Assembly (NCBI GenBank): GCA_016198185.1 | Contig: JACQJD010000080.1 | Span: forward strand, 1 to 56,183 | Direction of reading: 5' to 3' | Origin: Deltaproteobacteria bacterium | GTDB taxonomy: Bacteria > Bdellovibrionota > JACOXK01 > 2-02-FULL-40-11 | DNA: 56,183 nucleotides | Shown: piece by piece, positions 47,339 to 56,183 of the stretch | Layout of the letters: each line of letters starts with the position of its first letter | Position numbering within the stretch: the stretch's first letter is position 1 | The notes under the pieces: generated by a model | What the model was told of the DNA's origin: nothing | Seen by the model: only the letters and a program-made list of their open reading frames with translations | The model's database searches: none | Program-made: the position numbers and the translations under genes

Positions 47339-48269
47339 TGTTAATGCCTCCTTTTAAAAATTGAACAATCAGTTTGGCAAGAATTGGCCCCAGAACCACA
47401 ATGAAAACAGCTGGTACAATAAACAAAATGGTCGGTAGCAATATTTTTTGGGATGCTTTGGCGCCAGCTTTTTCAGCTGCAATAAACCGTTCCACCCTAA
47501 TTTGATCGGATTGTTGTTTTAAAACAGTGCTGATATTAGCACCCATCTGATCTGCGGTCACCAGCACCGCCACCAAAGAGGAAATTTCAGACATGCTCAG
47601 ACGATCGGCCATATTTCTAAGTGCTTGAGCACGGGTATTGCCAACTTGAAGTTCCTTGAGAACTTGTTGCAATTCTTCAATTAAAGGGCTGGGCATTGCT
47701 TTTTGGACCACACGCTGAAGTGCTTTCATAAAGTCTAATCCCGCTTCGGTACAAAGACTCATGAGATCAATCACAAAGGGAATGGCCAAACGAATGTGAC
47801 GCTCACGATTTTTAATGATGTTTTGAATCCATAGATTTGGAAAAAGCCATCCCAGCGACGAAAAGATCAAAAGGATCCAAAGGGGATGGGTCAGTTTCAA
47901 AGTCAAATTATACGCCAATGCTGCTAACGGTAATAAGAAGGTTAGAAAAATTTTAAGCCCCAAAAATTCATCTGCTGTTAAGCTATCGGAAAGACCCGCC
48001 TGAACCAGAAGTTTCTTTTTATGTTTTCGAAAAGCATCTATTTTTAGGTTGCCAATGGAAGGCAGTAAATAAATTCGTATGATGGGGAGCGTCAGACGCA
48101 AAACCAAAGATTCAGAAATAACAGCCGTTTTAGCTTGGGTAGGGAGATTTGCTCCTTTTCCCATCCTAAAAAATTGATACGAAATGATAAATACGCTCAA
48201 TCCTATTAAAATACTTGCCAAAATAAGCATACGGATATCCTCATGTTCCCTATCGGCATAAAAGATCAA
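47319..48269 (-). CDS. Tad/T2SF-domain membrane protein (TadC-like)
   Basis: FVIDLMSLCTEAGLDFMKALQRVVQKAMPSPLIEELQQVLKELQVGNTRAQALRNMADRL. Confidence 0.87.
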   Translation of the reverse strand: MIFYADREHEDIRMLILASILIGLSVFIISYQFFRMGKGANLPTQAKTAVISESLVLRLTLPIIRIYLLPSIGNLKIDAFRKHKKKLLVQAGLSDSLTADEFLGLKIFLTFLLPLAALAYNLTLKLTHPLWILLIFSSLGWLFPNLWIQNIIKNRERHIRLAIPFVIDLMSLCTEAGLDFMKALQRVVQKAMPSPLIEELQQVLKELQVGNTRAQALRNMADRLSMSEISSLVAVLVTADQMGANISTVLKQQSDQIRVERFIAAEKAGAKASQKILLPTILFIVPAVFIVVLGPILAKLIVQFLKGGINIGGGFL

Positions 48270-48319
48270 TAAGATGAGTCAAATAGGAATTTATCCTCAT
48301 TTATGGTATTGAAATTTTA

Positions 48320-49243
48320 ATGGACCTCGTAAAGCGTTTCTTCGAAAAAGATTTAAAAGCCTTAACCAAATTAATTTCATGGGTGGAAAATCAATCTCCG
48401 CAAGTCCTTGAAATCATGCCTAAAATTTACAAACACATTGGCAATGCCAAAATCATAGGGATTACCGGCCCTCCGGGAGCAGGTAAGAGTTCTTTGGTAG
48501 ATCAACTTATTTTTGAGCTAAGGAATCAAAATTTGAAAGTGGCCGTTTTGGCAATTGACCCCTCCAGCCCCTTCAGTGGAGGAGCTGTTTTGGGGGATCG
48601 TATCCGAATGCAGTCTCATGCCAATGATGCTGGCGTTTTTATTAGAAGCGTTGGATCACGGGGATCTTTTGGAGGGCTCTCTCGAACCACGAAAGAAATT
48701 GTACGCGTTTTTGATGCCTTTGGATTCGATGTCATCTTAATAGAAACGGTGGGGGTTGGCCAAACCGAACTTTCCATTATGGAAGTTGCGCATACCACCG
48801 TTGTCATGCTGGTACCTGAATCTGGCGATACGGTACAAACCCTCAAAGCAGGACTTTTAGAAATCGCGGATATTTTTGTTGTGAATAAAGCCGATCGACC
48901 CGATGCCCAAATGATGGAACAGCAACTCAAAGAAATGGTTCAACTTCAACATGAATCTCGACTGTTTTGGGCGATTCCTGTTTTAAAAACACAAGCCCAT
49001 AAAGGCATTGGCGTTGCAGAGCTGTGGCAAAAAATAATGGAGCACGAGAAAGTCTTGAACGATCAAAAAGGTCTCTTAGAAAAGAAAAAAGCACAAGAAC
49101 GAAAATTAGAATTTATTGAAATACTCATTCATGAACTTAAGCGAAAACTCTTAAAACATCTTCCAACCCATGAGATAGAGCAGGGGACCAAAGATCCTTA
49201 TTCTGCAGCACAAGAAGCACTAAACAACATTCAAATTAAGTAA
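48320..49243 (+). CDS. MeaB/ArgK-family GTPase
   Basis: GITGPPGAGKSSLVDQL, LAIDPSSPFSGGAVLGDRIRM, IETVGVGQTE, VNKADRPDA. Confidence 0.93.
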   Translation: MDLVKRFFEKDLKALTKLISWVENQSPQVLEIMPKIYKHIGNAKIIGITGPPGAGKSSLVDQLIFELRNQNLKVAVLAIDPSSPFSGGAVLGDRIRMQSHANDAGVFIRSVGSRGSFGGLSRTTKEIVRVFDAFGFDVILIETVGVGQTELSIMEVAHTTVVMLVPESGDTVQTLKAGLLEIADIFVVNKADRPDAQMMEQQLKEMVQLQHESRLFWAIPVLKTQAHKGIGVAELWQKIMEHEKVLNDQKGLLEKKKAQERKLEFIEILIHELKRKLLKHLPTHEIEQGTKDPYSAAQEALNNIQIK

Positions 49244-49244
49244 T

Positions 49245-49283
49245 AAAAAAGGCGCAAGAGTTTCAAATACTTTGCGCCTTTTT
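49245..49283. terminator. Bidirectional intrinsic terminator
   Basis: AAAAAAGGCGCAA...TTTGCGCCTTTTT between convergent genes. Confidence 0.8.
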
Positions 49284-49303
49284 AATTCTATTTTAAATTT
49301 TAA

Positions 49304-49576
49304 TCATGATTCATCTGGATATTCTTCAACATCTTCATCAGGAGAAGATGGTTGCTCAGCAGAATTTCCTTCATCTGCGGGCTCTTCTATCTTCCCAGAT
49401 TCATCGGATGGAGCAGGATACTCTTCCACTGGAGGTTGCCCTTCCTGAGTTGTCCCTGGAGCAACTTCTTCCGTGGATACCCCGGCTTTTTCTTGTTGCT
49501 TTGTAAACAAATAATATCCAATACCAGCCAATCCCAAAAGAACTACAATTAAAATAACAATTGATTTTGTACTCAT
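49304..49576 (-). CDS. Small membrane-anchored acidic protein
   Basis: N-terminal TM, P/E/D-rich tail; AAGGAAACG RBS upstream. Confidence 0.6.
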   Translation of the reverse strand: MSTKSIVILIVVLLGLAGIGYYLFTKQQEKAGVSTEEVAPGTTQEGQPPVEEYPAPSDESGKIEEPADEGNSAEQPSSPDEDVEEYPDES

Positions 49577-49684
49577 ATCGTTTCCTTTCTAATGAAAAAA
49601 CATTCATGAATGTATAACAGAAAACCCCTCCCATGGGAAGTATTTAGTAAGTCATTAAAAACCAGAATTCCTATGGTTGGGTTA

Positions 49685-49705
49685 CCTTTTTTGAACAGCC
49701 CACCC
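49685..49705 (-). repeat. Half-copy of GGCTGTTGAAAA repeat family
   Basis: CCTTTTTTGAACAGCCCACCC resembles the right end of 19106-19235. Confidence 0.4.
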
Positions 49706-49719
49706 ACGGGATCAACAGT

Positions 49720-50886
49720 CTATGTCTCTCGTAGGCGTTGGGCGGCGACAGGTATAATGAGGTAATTTCCAGGTCTTAGCAGGCGTGCGGATTTAATTTT
49801 GTTAAGCTCCATAATAGGATCAATATTGGTTCCATATTTCCTAGCAATTCGATAGAGCGTATCTCCAGATGTAATTTTGTGAACATGAAAAATGGTCTTT
49901 TCTTTAGGAACAATGGCATCATAATGTGTCAAAAAAGTTTCTTTTTTCCCTTCTGGAATTCGAAGCGTATATTCTTCAACATCCGGAGGCGTGCACCATC
50001 TTTGCAATTCTGGATTCAGGTATTTAAGATCTTCGAAAGAAACATCTAATGCAGAAGCCGCTTTTCTTAAATCAACAGGGCGATTCACCACCACCAAATC
50101 AAAAGCCCAAGGATCTTTATATTCTACATCTATAAAACCATATTTTTCCGGATTTTTTGCGATCAGAACTGTCGCAATGAGTTTTGGAATGTATTGTTTC
50201 GTTTCTCGCTTTAAGTAGCGATAGCGTGTCATTTCCCAAAAATCTTGCGTTTTATGTCTTTGGATCGCACGTTTGATTTTATTTTCACCGGCGTTGTAGC
50301 CCGCAGCCGCCAAAAACCAAGAATCAAACATGTCATATAAATCTCTTAAGTATTGAGCCGCTGCAACGGTTGACTTAATCGGATCTCTTCGTTCATCTAT
50401 CCACCAATTCGTTTTCAGACCATATCTTTTGGCTGTCCCACGGATGAATTGCCACGGGCCTACCGCATGGGCCCAAGATTGTGCTTGATGATTAAAACCA
50501 CTTTCGATCATGGCCAAATAAACCAAATCGGTAGGAAGACCATGCTCTGAAAGAATCTCTTTCATCACCGGAATATACCGACTCGAACGACTTAACCATC
50601 TTACAAAATGTTTTCGATGTTGTTTTTGAAAATAACGGATAAAGTTGTCAACCTCTTGGTTGACAACAATCGGAATATCAAAAGAAGGATATTCTCGTTC
50701 CGAAAAAGCCATTGTTTCTGGCAATGAAACCTCAGGAGAAGTTTCTGGCTGTACTTGGGAAATGGGTAAACCTTCATATACCGCAGAAGGAGTCGTTGCG
50801 CATCCGACCAGAAATAACAAAAGCAACCCTTTGGAACAGTTCATGAGCATAGAATACATAGGATATAAATAGATTAGCCAATTCAT
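49720..50886 (-). CDS. MltD-like membrane-bound lytic transglycosylase with LysM
   Basis: Lipobox-like LVGCA; SLT motif AMIESGFNHQAQSWAHAVGPWQFIRGTAKRYGL; C-terminal LysM HKITSGDTLYRIARKYGTN. Confidence 0.93.
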   Translation of the reverse strand: MNWLIYLYPMYSMLMNCSKGLLLLFLVGCATTPSAVYEGLPISQVQPETSPEVSLPETMAFSEREYPSFDIPIVVNQEVDNFIRYFQKQHRKHFVRWLSRSSRYIPVMKEILSEHGLPTDLVYLAMIESGFNHQAQSWAHAVGPWQFIRGTAKRYGLKTNWWIDERRDPIKSTVAAAQYLRDLYDMFDSWFLAAAGYNAGENKIKRAIQRHKTQDFWEMTRYRYLKRETKQYIPKLIATVLIAKNPEKYGFIDVEYKDPWAFDLVVVNRPVDLRKAASALDVSFEDLKYLNPELQRWCTPPDVEEYTLRIPEGKKETFLTHYDAIVPKEKTIFHVHKITSGDTLYRIARKYGTNIDPIMELNKIKSARLLRPGNYLIIPVAAQRLRET

Positions 50887-50981
50887 CTTTGGGTTGTCAA
50901 TGCAATCATCATTAAATTGCTTGATCTATCCATTTTGTATGCTAGTATCGCCTTTCGTTGAAGGTAAGGAGGTTTTGAATT

Positions 50982-51308
50982 ATGGCTGAAACAACCGTCA
51001 TCAGTGGCGAAATTCAAAAATTAGAAAATTCTAAATTAATTCCTCGAGAATCTTTCAAAGACGTTTCTTTAGAAGAATTGGTTCATACCAAATTAGAAAG
51101 TTTTATTGATCAAATTCAAGGATATGACGTAAACGATCTTTACCCCGTCATTATTGAAAGAGTTGAAAGACCCTTGATTCAACTGGTTTTAAAAAAAACG
51201 CGTGGAAATCAAGTCAAAGCCGCTTCTATTTTAGGGATTAATCGAAACACGCTCAGAAAAAAAATCAACCATCTCAAAATTAAGATCAAAAAGCCTTACG
51301 TAGAATAA
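50982..51308 (+). CDS. Fis-family DNA-binding protein
   Basis: LIQLVLKKTRGNQVKAASILGINRNTLRKKINHLKI, Fis-type HTH. Confidence 0.88.
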   Translation: MAETTVISGEIQKLENSKLIPRESFKDVSLEELVHTKLESFIDQIQGYDVNDLYPVIIERVERPLIQLVLKKTRGNQVKAASILGINRNTLRKKINHLKIKIKKPYVE

Positions 51309-51370
51309 AATAATAAATTTCTTACCTCGCTAGGGATTATTCAAAAAGATAATCCTTAAGTACAGTCTAT

Positions 51371-51455
51371 ACCCATATCGCAGATCTCTCCTTCTAGGAG
51401 TTGGAACGATGGCTCTATATATCCAACCCCAGAAGGAGAGATCTGCGATATGGGT
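51371..51455 (+). repeat. Family-1 conserved-loop hairpin, copy 2
   Basis: ACCCATATCGCAGATCTCTCCTTCT with perfect 25 bp complement; tip GGAGTTGGAACGATGGCTCTATATATCCAACCCC shared with copy 1. Confidence 0.9.
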
Positions 51456-51510
51456 AATAATTGAAAATGCCTTTGGAAGGCTATGTCTATGAGATATTAT
51501 CTTCTTGCCC

Positions 51511-51699
51511 CTATGGGGCTTTATATTTCTGGATAACTTCGCGAAGATAATGCGCAATGGCTTGCCGTAAATCGTCTTCCGTCATGTGCTCTGGAGAGAT
51601 GCCCAACGTTTTTAAAACCGTTTTTAATTCTTGTTCAATCAGTTCCGGGGGAAGACCACTTAATTCAATCACTTTTTTAAAAAGTGCTTTTTGACTCAT
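51511..51699 (-). CDS. Small hypothetical protein
   Basis: 62 aa ORF immediately downstream of pabB-like gene. Confidence 0.5.
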   Translation of the reverse strand: MSQKALFKKVIELSGLPPELIEQELKTVLKTLGISPEHMTEDDLRQAIAHYLREVIQKYKAP

Positions 51700-51703
51700 G
51701 ACA

Positions 51704-53050
51704 TCATCTTTCGTTGAACCTACGTCCGTTTTGATATTGTAATGCAGCCATCAGCGTTTTCCCTTTATGGAGTGTTTCTTCAAATTCCTCTCGTGGATGG
51801 GAATCACTGACAATGCCACCTCCCATAGGGAAATAAAATTTCCCATTCATGGCCAATAATGTACGAATAGCAATATTCAAATCCCATTGTCCACGATAAT
51901 CCATGTATCCCAAACTACCCGTATAAATCATTCTGGCATGAGGTTCTAGCTCATCAATAATTTGCATGGCCCTTAATTTGGGAGCACCCGTAATAGACCC
52001 CCCGGGAAAAGTTGCACAGACAATATCCGACAGGCGTTGCGTGCACAATTGGCCTTCAATGGTTGAAACCAAATGATGAACAGAGGGCAAGGATAAAAGT
52101 TCAATATCTTTGGTTACACGTACCGACCCTGTACGACAAATTTTGCCTAAATCATTCCTCTCTAAATCAACAATCATTCGATGTTCTGCCAAATTTTTTT
52201 CACTGTTACACAGTGTTTGCTTTAACCCTTCATCCTCTAAAGGATTTTTGGCCCTGGGAACTGTGCCTTTAATCGGTTGTGTTTGAATTCTACCACGATC
52301 TATTTTTAGAAATCGCTCCGGAGAAACACTTAAAATATGAACGTCGTTAAAGTGAATGTAAGCCGAAAAAGGAGCTGGATTTATTTTTCTGAGTTGTTCA
52401 TATATACTCCAGGCATTTTCTGATTGGGTCAAATGAGTTGAAAAATCTGCAGAAAAACACTGTGACAAATTGACCTGATAAATCTCCCCCTGTCTGATAT
52501 AAAATAAGGCTTGCTGTAACATCCGCTCATATTGTGCAAAGGTCATATTGGATTCAACATCGACTTCTAAAACGAACGGTTTTGGTTCAACGGGACGACT
52601 AGAACAACGATCCTGAAATAGATTGAATTTTTCTACATCATTCTCGCGCTCTTCCACAGAAATAAGATAGGTGGCTTTTTGCCGATGGTCATGAATAAAA
52701 AAAGTATCATACCTTCCAAAACAAATATTCTGTGGCAACTTCGGATTTTTTTTAACCCCTGAAAGCTTTGGTTCCCAAAGACGCACCGCATCATAACTGA
52801 TCCAACCAACCCCTCCGCCCATAAAAGGAAATTCTTGAAATTCAGAAGGAAGATTTTTTTCTAAAGCCCCTCGGTTACACAATTCGGCTTCCATCTCCCC
52901 CAATGAATCATATAAAGCTTGGGGGCATGCGCTCCAGATGGAAAAACCATGATCATCAGAACTATCTAAAAAAAAACAATAGGGTAGATCAACAATGGTT
53001 CGAAAGAGTTCGCAGGGGGATCGATCGGTACGTAACCTAACCCATTTCAT
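51704..53050 (-). CDS. pabB: Aminodeoxychorismate synthase component I (PabB-like)
   Basis: Chorismate-binding motifs: GEIYQVNLSQCFSA, PIKGTVPRAKNPLED, ERNDLGKICRTGSVRV, FPGGSITGAPKLRAMQIIDELEP. Confidence 0.92.
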   Translation of the reverse strand: MKWVRLRTDRSPCELFRTIVDLPYCFFLDSSDDHGFSIWSACPQALYDSLGEMEAELCNRGALEKNLPSEFQEFPFMGGGVGWISYDAVRLWEPKLSGVKKNPKLPQNICFGRYDTFFIHDHRQKATYLISVEERENDVEKFNLFQDRCSSRPVEPKPFVLEVDVESNMTFAQYERMLQQALFYIRQGEIYQVNLSQCFSADFSTHLTQSENAWSIYEQLRKINPAPFSAYIHFNDVHILSVSPERFLKIDRGRIQTQPIKGTVPRAKNPLEDEGLKQTLCNSEKNLAEHRMIVDLERNDLGKICRTGSVRVTKDIELLSLPSVHHLVSTIEGQLCTQRLSDIVCATFPGGSITGAPKLRAMQIIDELEPHARMIYTGSLGYMDYRGQWDLNIAIRTLLAMNGKFYFPMGGGIVSDSHPREEFEETLHKGKTLMAALQYQNGRRFNER

Positions 53051-54383
53051 TGGAATGCGCTAAGTTTTCAAAGGTCGTATACTGCTGAAGGAAGGCCAAT
53101 CGTACCACGCCCACAGGACCACTGCGTTGCTTGGCCAAAATAAACTCTGCCGTTCCTTTCCACTCAGAATCTTTGTTATAAAATTCATCTCGATAGATAA
53201 ATCCAATCAAATCTGCATCCTGTTCGATCGCTCCCGATTCACGAAGATCGGCCATCATGGGCCGCTTGTCATTTCGATTTTCAACCGCACGATTTAATTG
53301 TGAAAGAGCAATCACTGGCACATTGAGTTCTTTGGCTAAAGATTTTAAGCTTCGAGAAATTTCTGAAATTTCCTTTTCTCGAGATTCTAAATAAGATCGA
53401 TGACTTCTCATCAACTGTAAATAATCCACAATCACAAGCTGAATATCATGTTCAACTTTAAGTCGCCGACACTTCGCACGAATTTCTAAAGCAGATAACG
53501 AAGGAGAATCATCAATATAAATAGGTGCTTCGGACAATTGTCCTGCTGCTTTCGTTAGCTTCGGCCAATCACTGTCTTGAAGCCGGCCAATTCGAAGACG
53601 AGTGGCATCCACTTTTGCCAAAGAAGTTAACATCCTCATCACCAATTGCTCTTTAGACATTTCAAGAGAAAAAACCACCACAGGTGTTTTTGAAAAGATC
53701 GCAGCATGTTGTGCCATATTTAATACCAAAGACGTTTTTCCCATCGACGGACGCCCAGCCACCACAATAAAATCGGAACTTTGAAACCCAGAGGTCAATC
53801 GATCCAAATCTATAAATCCAGAGGCAATCCCCGTAATGGCTTCTTTTTTTTCGTAAAGCTTTTCAATGGTTTTAAAACTGGATTTAACAATATCACGAAT
53901 AGGCGTAAAACTTTTTTCGAACCGTTGGTTCGATACTTCAAAAATAGCTTTTTCTGCAGAATCTAAAAATTCATCCAAATCCGCCGTATCTTCAAAACCC
54001 TTCGTGGCTATTTCAGAGGAAACCAAAATTAATTTTCTTAAAATTGCTTTTTCACGAACAATTTTGGCATAAAAAGGAACATTGGCCGATGTCGGAACAT
54101 GGTTCATGATTTGAGCCAAATAACTGGCACCACCAATTTCTTCTATTTGACCGACTCTCTTAAGTTCTTGGGTTAAGGTAACCAAATCTGCGGGTTCGCC
54201 TTTTTCAGAAAGGGAAATAAAAGCCTTAAAAATTTTCTGATGGGCTGGCTTATAAAAATCTTGCTCTGTTAAATATTCAAGAGATTTATAGAGCGCATCG
54301 TTCTCAAGTAAAATGCCTCCCAAAATAGACTGTTCGGCTTCAATATTTTGAGGAGGAATACGGCTATCATAGGGGGAGGCCAT
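53037..54383 (-). CDS. dnaB: Replicative DNA helicase DnaB
   Basis: PPQNIEAEQSILGGILL; AGRPSMGKTSLVLNMAQHAA; VVFSLEMSKEQLVMRM. Confidence 0.97.
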   Translation of the reverse strand: MASPYDSRIPPQNIEAEQSILGGILLENDALYKSLEYLTEQDFYKPAHQKIFKAFISLSEKGEPADLVTLTQELKRVGQIEEIGGASYLAQIMNHVPTSANVPFYAKIVREKAILRKLILVSSEIATKGFEDTADLDEFLDSAEKAIFEVSNQRFEKSFTPIRDIVKSSFKTIEKLYEKKEAITGIASGFIDLDRLTSGFQSSDFIVVAGRPSMGKTSLVLNMAQHAAIFSKTPVVVFSLEMSKEQLVMRMLTSLAKVDATRLRIGRLQDSDWPKLTKAAGQLSEAPIYIDDSPSLSALEIRAKCRRLKVEHDIQLVIVDYLQLMRSHRSYLESREKEISEISRSLKSLAKELNVPVIALSQLNRAVENRNDKRPMMADLRESGAIEQDADLIGFIYRDEFYNKDSEWKGTAEFILAKQRSGPVGVVRLAFLQQYTTFENLAHSNEMG

Positions 54384-54406
54384 ACGATATTTTCAATAGA
54401 CCATCT

Positions 54407-54850
54407 TTAACCAGCCACCACTTTAAGTTTAACGGTTGCTGTAACATCTTGACTCAATCGAATGTTCACCGGAAACTCACCTAATGACTTAATCGGTTCA
54501 TGTAATTGAATACAATGCTTATCAATGTCGTATCCCTTTTCTTTAATAATGGCTTGCACATCTTTGGGGGTTACAGAACCGAATAGTTTTTCTTTTTCTC
54601 CAACCTTTTTGGGAATCACAAGTTCTAAACCAGATAGTTTTTCAGCCAATTCCTTGGCCAAGGTTTCTTGATGTGTCCGTTTTTTTAACAAAGAATTCTT
54701 TAATTGATCTAAATTCTTTAGATTCGCTTGGGTTGCAGGTAATGCTTTTTTTCTGGGAAACAAATAGTTCCTGGCATAACCATCTGAAACATTCACAACA
54801 TCCCCTGGGCGCCCCAATGGAATGACTTCATCTTGCAGAATAATTTTCAT
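54407..54850 (-). CDS. rplI: 50S ribosomal protein bL9
   Basis: MKIILQDEVIPLGRPGDVVNVSDGYARNYLFPRKKA. Confidence 0.97.
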   Translation of the reverse strand: MKIILQDEVIPLGRPGDVVNVSDGYARNYLFPRKKALPATQANLKNLDQLKNSLLKKRTHQETLAKELAEKLSGLELVIPKKVGEKEKLFGSVTPKDVQAIIKEKGYDIDKHCIQLHEPIKSLGEFPVNIRLSQDVTATVKLKVVAG

Positions 54851-54904
54851 GATTTTCCTCCTTTAAAATCGGAAATAAAATGATCTTATCGTCAGGCAAA
54901 CGCA

Positions 54905-55132
54905 TTAGCTACTTTCATGAAGGGTGTAAGGCAAAATCGCAATTTGCCTGGCCCGCTTAATGGCTCGTGTGAGTTCCCTCTGATGAAAGTGACACACAGA
55001 TGAAACACGACCTGGCACAATTTTTGATCGCTCGGTAATATACCCTTCCAGTAATTTTTTATTTTTGTAATCAATATCTAAAGTAGAATCGACACAAAAC
55101 TTACATGCTCTCTTTCGAATGCGCATATTCAT
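54905..55132 (-). CDS. rpsR: 30S ribosomal protein bS18
   Basis: CKFCVDSTLDIDYKNKKLLEGYITERSKIVPGRVSSVCHFHQRELTRAIKRARQIAILPY. Confidence 0.96.
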   Translation of the reverse strand: MNMRIRKRACKFCVDSTLDIDYKNKKLLEGYITERSKIVPGRVSSVCHFHQRELTRAIKRARQIAILPYTLHESS

Positions 55133-55430
55133 TGTTTTTTTCTCCCCCTGTTCGTCGAATGGTTAAATGTTTCAAAATATCTTCGCTCAAATTAAGCATA
55201 TTTTCGATTTCACGCACCACCTGTGGTTTTGCTTCATACAAAATATAAACATAATGTCCGGAAGTTTGCTTTTTGATTTTATAGCTCAATTTGCGACTTC
55301 CCCAATCATCCCATTTTGAGATGGTCCCTTCATATTTTTGAACCAATGTTTCTATTTTTTTTTGAATGGTTGAAATACCTGCATCAGGTAATTGTGGTTG
55401 AACAATCACGATCGTTTCGTAGTGATTCAT
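55101..55430 (-). CDS. rpsF: 30S ribosomal protein bS6
   Basis: MNHYETIVIVQPQLPDAGISTIQKKIETLVQKYEGTISKWDDWGSRKLSYKIKKQTSGHYVYILYEA. Confidence 0.96.
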   Translation of the reverse strand: MNHYETIVIVQPQLPDAGISTIQKKIETLVQKYEGTISKWDDWGSRKLSYKIKKQTSGHYVYILYEAKPQVVREIENMLNLSEDILKHLTIRRTGGEKNNEYAHSKESM

Positions 55431-55536
55431 ACAAACTCCTTATGGTGTTTCATCCTATCTTTTTGGCCTATACCGCCTGTTGATGGAATGCCGCTTCGCT
55501 GGAAGCAAGGGTTATCAATTAAAAATTGCCTGAGAC

Positions 55537-56091
55537 CTATACCATGCTTTCTGGGGCTGCTTCAAGCACTTTTTCCAACCGATCTATAGCCGTTTTAAAG
55601 AAGGTGGGCAATCCCTTTAATTCTTCTGAAGAAAAAGGCGATAACACATAGGTCGCAACATCCACCTTATTTTCCTGAGAAGGACGTCCAATTCCTAAGC
55701 GAAGACGTGTAAAAGCGTCTGTCTTTAAATGCTCGATGATCGAGCGAATGCCCTTATGCCCTGCATCCTGCCCTTTATGTTTTACGCGAAGCGTCCCAAA
55801 AGGAAGATCAATTTCATCGTGAAGCACAATGACGCAAGTCGAAGGCACTTTGTAGTAGTGGCAATAAGCCTGAACAGCTCTTCCAGATAAATTCATAAAC
55901 GTCTGGGGTTGAATGAGGATAAAATCGTTATTTGCAAAATGTGCCTTTTTAGATCTTAAGGATTCAAATTGGGTGCTGTTCAGTTGAAGGCCCTGTTTTT
56001 TGGCAAATGCATCGGCCACCATAAATCCGATATTATGGCGTGTTGTATGATAAACCGTCTCAGGATTCCCAAGCCCAAAAATTAAATACAC
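55537..56091 (-). CDS. pth: Peptidyl-tRNA hydrolase
   Basis: MYLIFGLGNPETVYHTTRHNIGFMVADAFA, QPQTFMNLSG, LHDEIDLPFGTLRVKHKGQDAGHKGIRSI. Confidence 0.97.
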   Translation of the reverse strand: MYLIFGLGNPETVYHTTRHNIGFMVADAFAKKQGLQLNSTQFESLRSKKAHFANNDFILIQPQTFMNLSGRAVQAYCHYYKVPSTCVIVLHDEIDLPFGTLRVKHKGQDAGHKGIRSIIEHLKTDAFTRLRLGIGRPSQENKVDVATYVLSPFSSEELKGLPTFFKTAIDRLEKVLEAAPESMV

Positions 56092-56111
56092 AAAAAATTA
56101 AAATAATTCCT

Positions 56112-56183
56112 TTACTTCTTTTCAGTCTTCTTCTCAGTTTCTTTTTTCGTATCTTTCTTAGCTTCTTCTTTCTTTCCTTCTTC
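56112..56183 (-). CDS. 3' end of upstream gene, Lys/Glu-rich tail (possibly bL25)
   Basis: Minus-strand frame reads ...EEGKKEEAKKDTKKETEKKTEKK-stop and runs off the window; position next to pth suggests rplY. Confidence 0.5.
   Translation of the reverse strand, partial: EEGKKEEAKKDTKKETEKKTEKK

Noticed and set aside
1-56183. CRISPR arrays, tRNA/rRNA genes, prophage or transposase genes
   Set aside because: No direct-repeat/spacer periodicity, no cloverleaf or rRNA sequence, and no integrase/transposase ORF were recognised by eye.

Overview
This is a low-GC, gene-dense chromosomal segment from a Gram-negative bacterium. It looks 'Deltaproteobacteria-like' from gene content, but that is inference. 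Main blocks: (1) a housekeeping/stress block: PhoA-type alkaline phosphatase, NadE, patatin-like phospholipase, LptF/G permease, HemW, GrpE-DnaK-DnaJ, an LpoA-like lipoprotein, a DksA/TraR zinc-finger protein, Lon and XseA; (2) a Tad/Flp pilus locus at 25.5-31.8 kb, with its CpaF apparently fused to a CpaE/MinD-like N-terminal domain and a YD-repeat protein downstream; (3) a small accessory patch at 32-34.5 kb: secreted HNH-like nuclease, HigBA-type toxin-antitoxin pair, secreted HExxH protein; (4) a Sec-type (clade II-like) nitrous-oxide reductase cluster with a divergent Rrf2 regulator; (5) a PP2C/FHA/FHA/FHA-PAS/DUF192/TadC operon; (6) a MeaB-DnaB-bL9-bS18-bS6-Pth region. The most unusual signal is intergenic. 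There are at least two families of long hairpins with a conserved tip and divergent stems whose changes are compensated on the opposite arm. Family 1 is at 4871-4955 and 51371-51455; family 2 is at 8886-8950, 18546-18630 and 23290-23388. Other notable signals are a hairpin enclosing the Shine-Dalgarno and start codon of lon (possible RNA thermometer), an operator palindrome inside the promoter of an apparently leaderless HigBA operon, and a palindrome in the nosZ/Rrf2 intergenic region. No CRISPR array, tRNA, rRNA or transposase was recognised. All calls are by eye; no database search was run.
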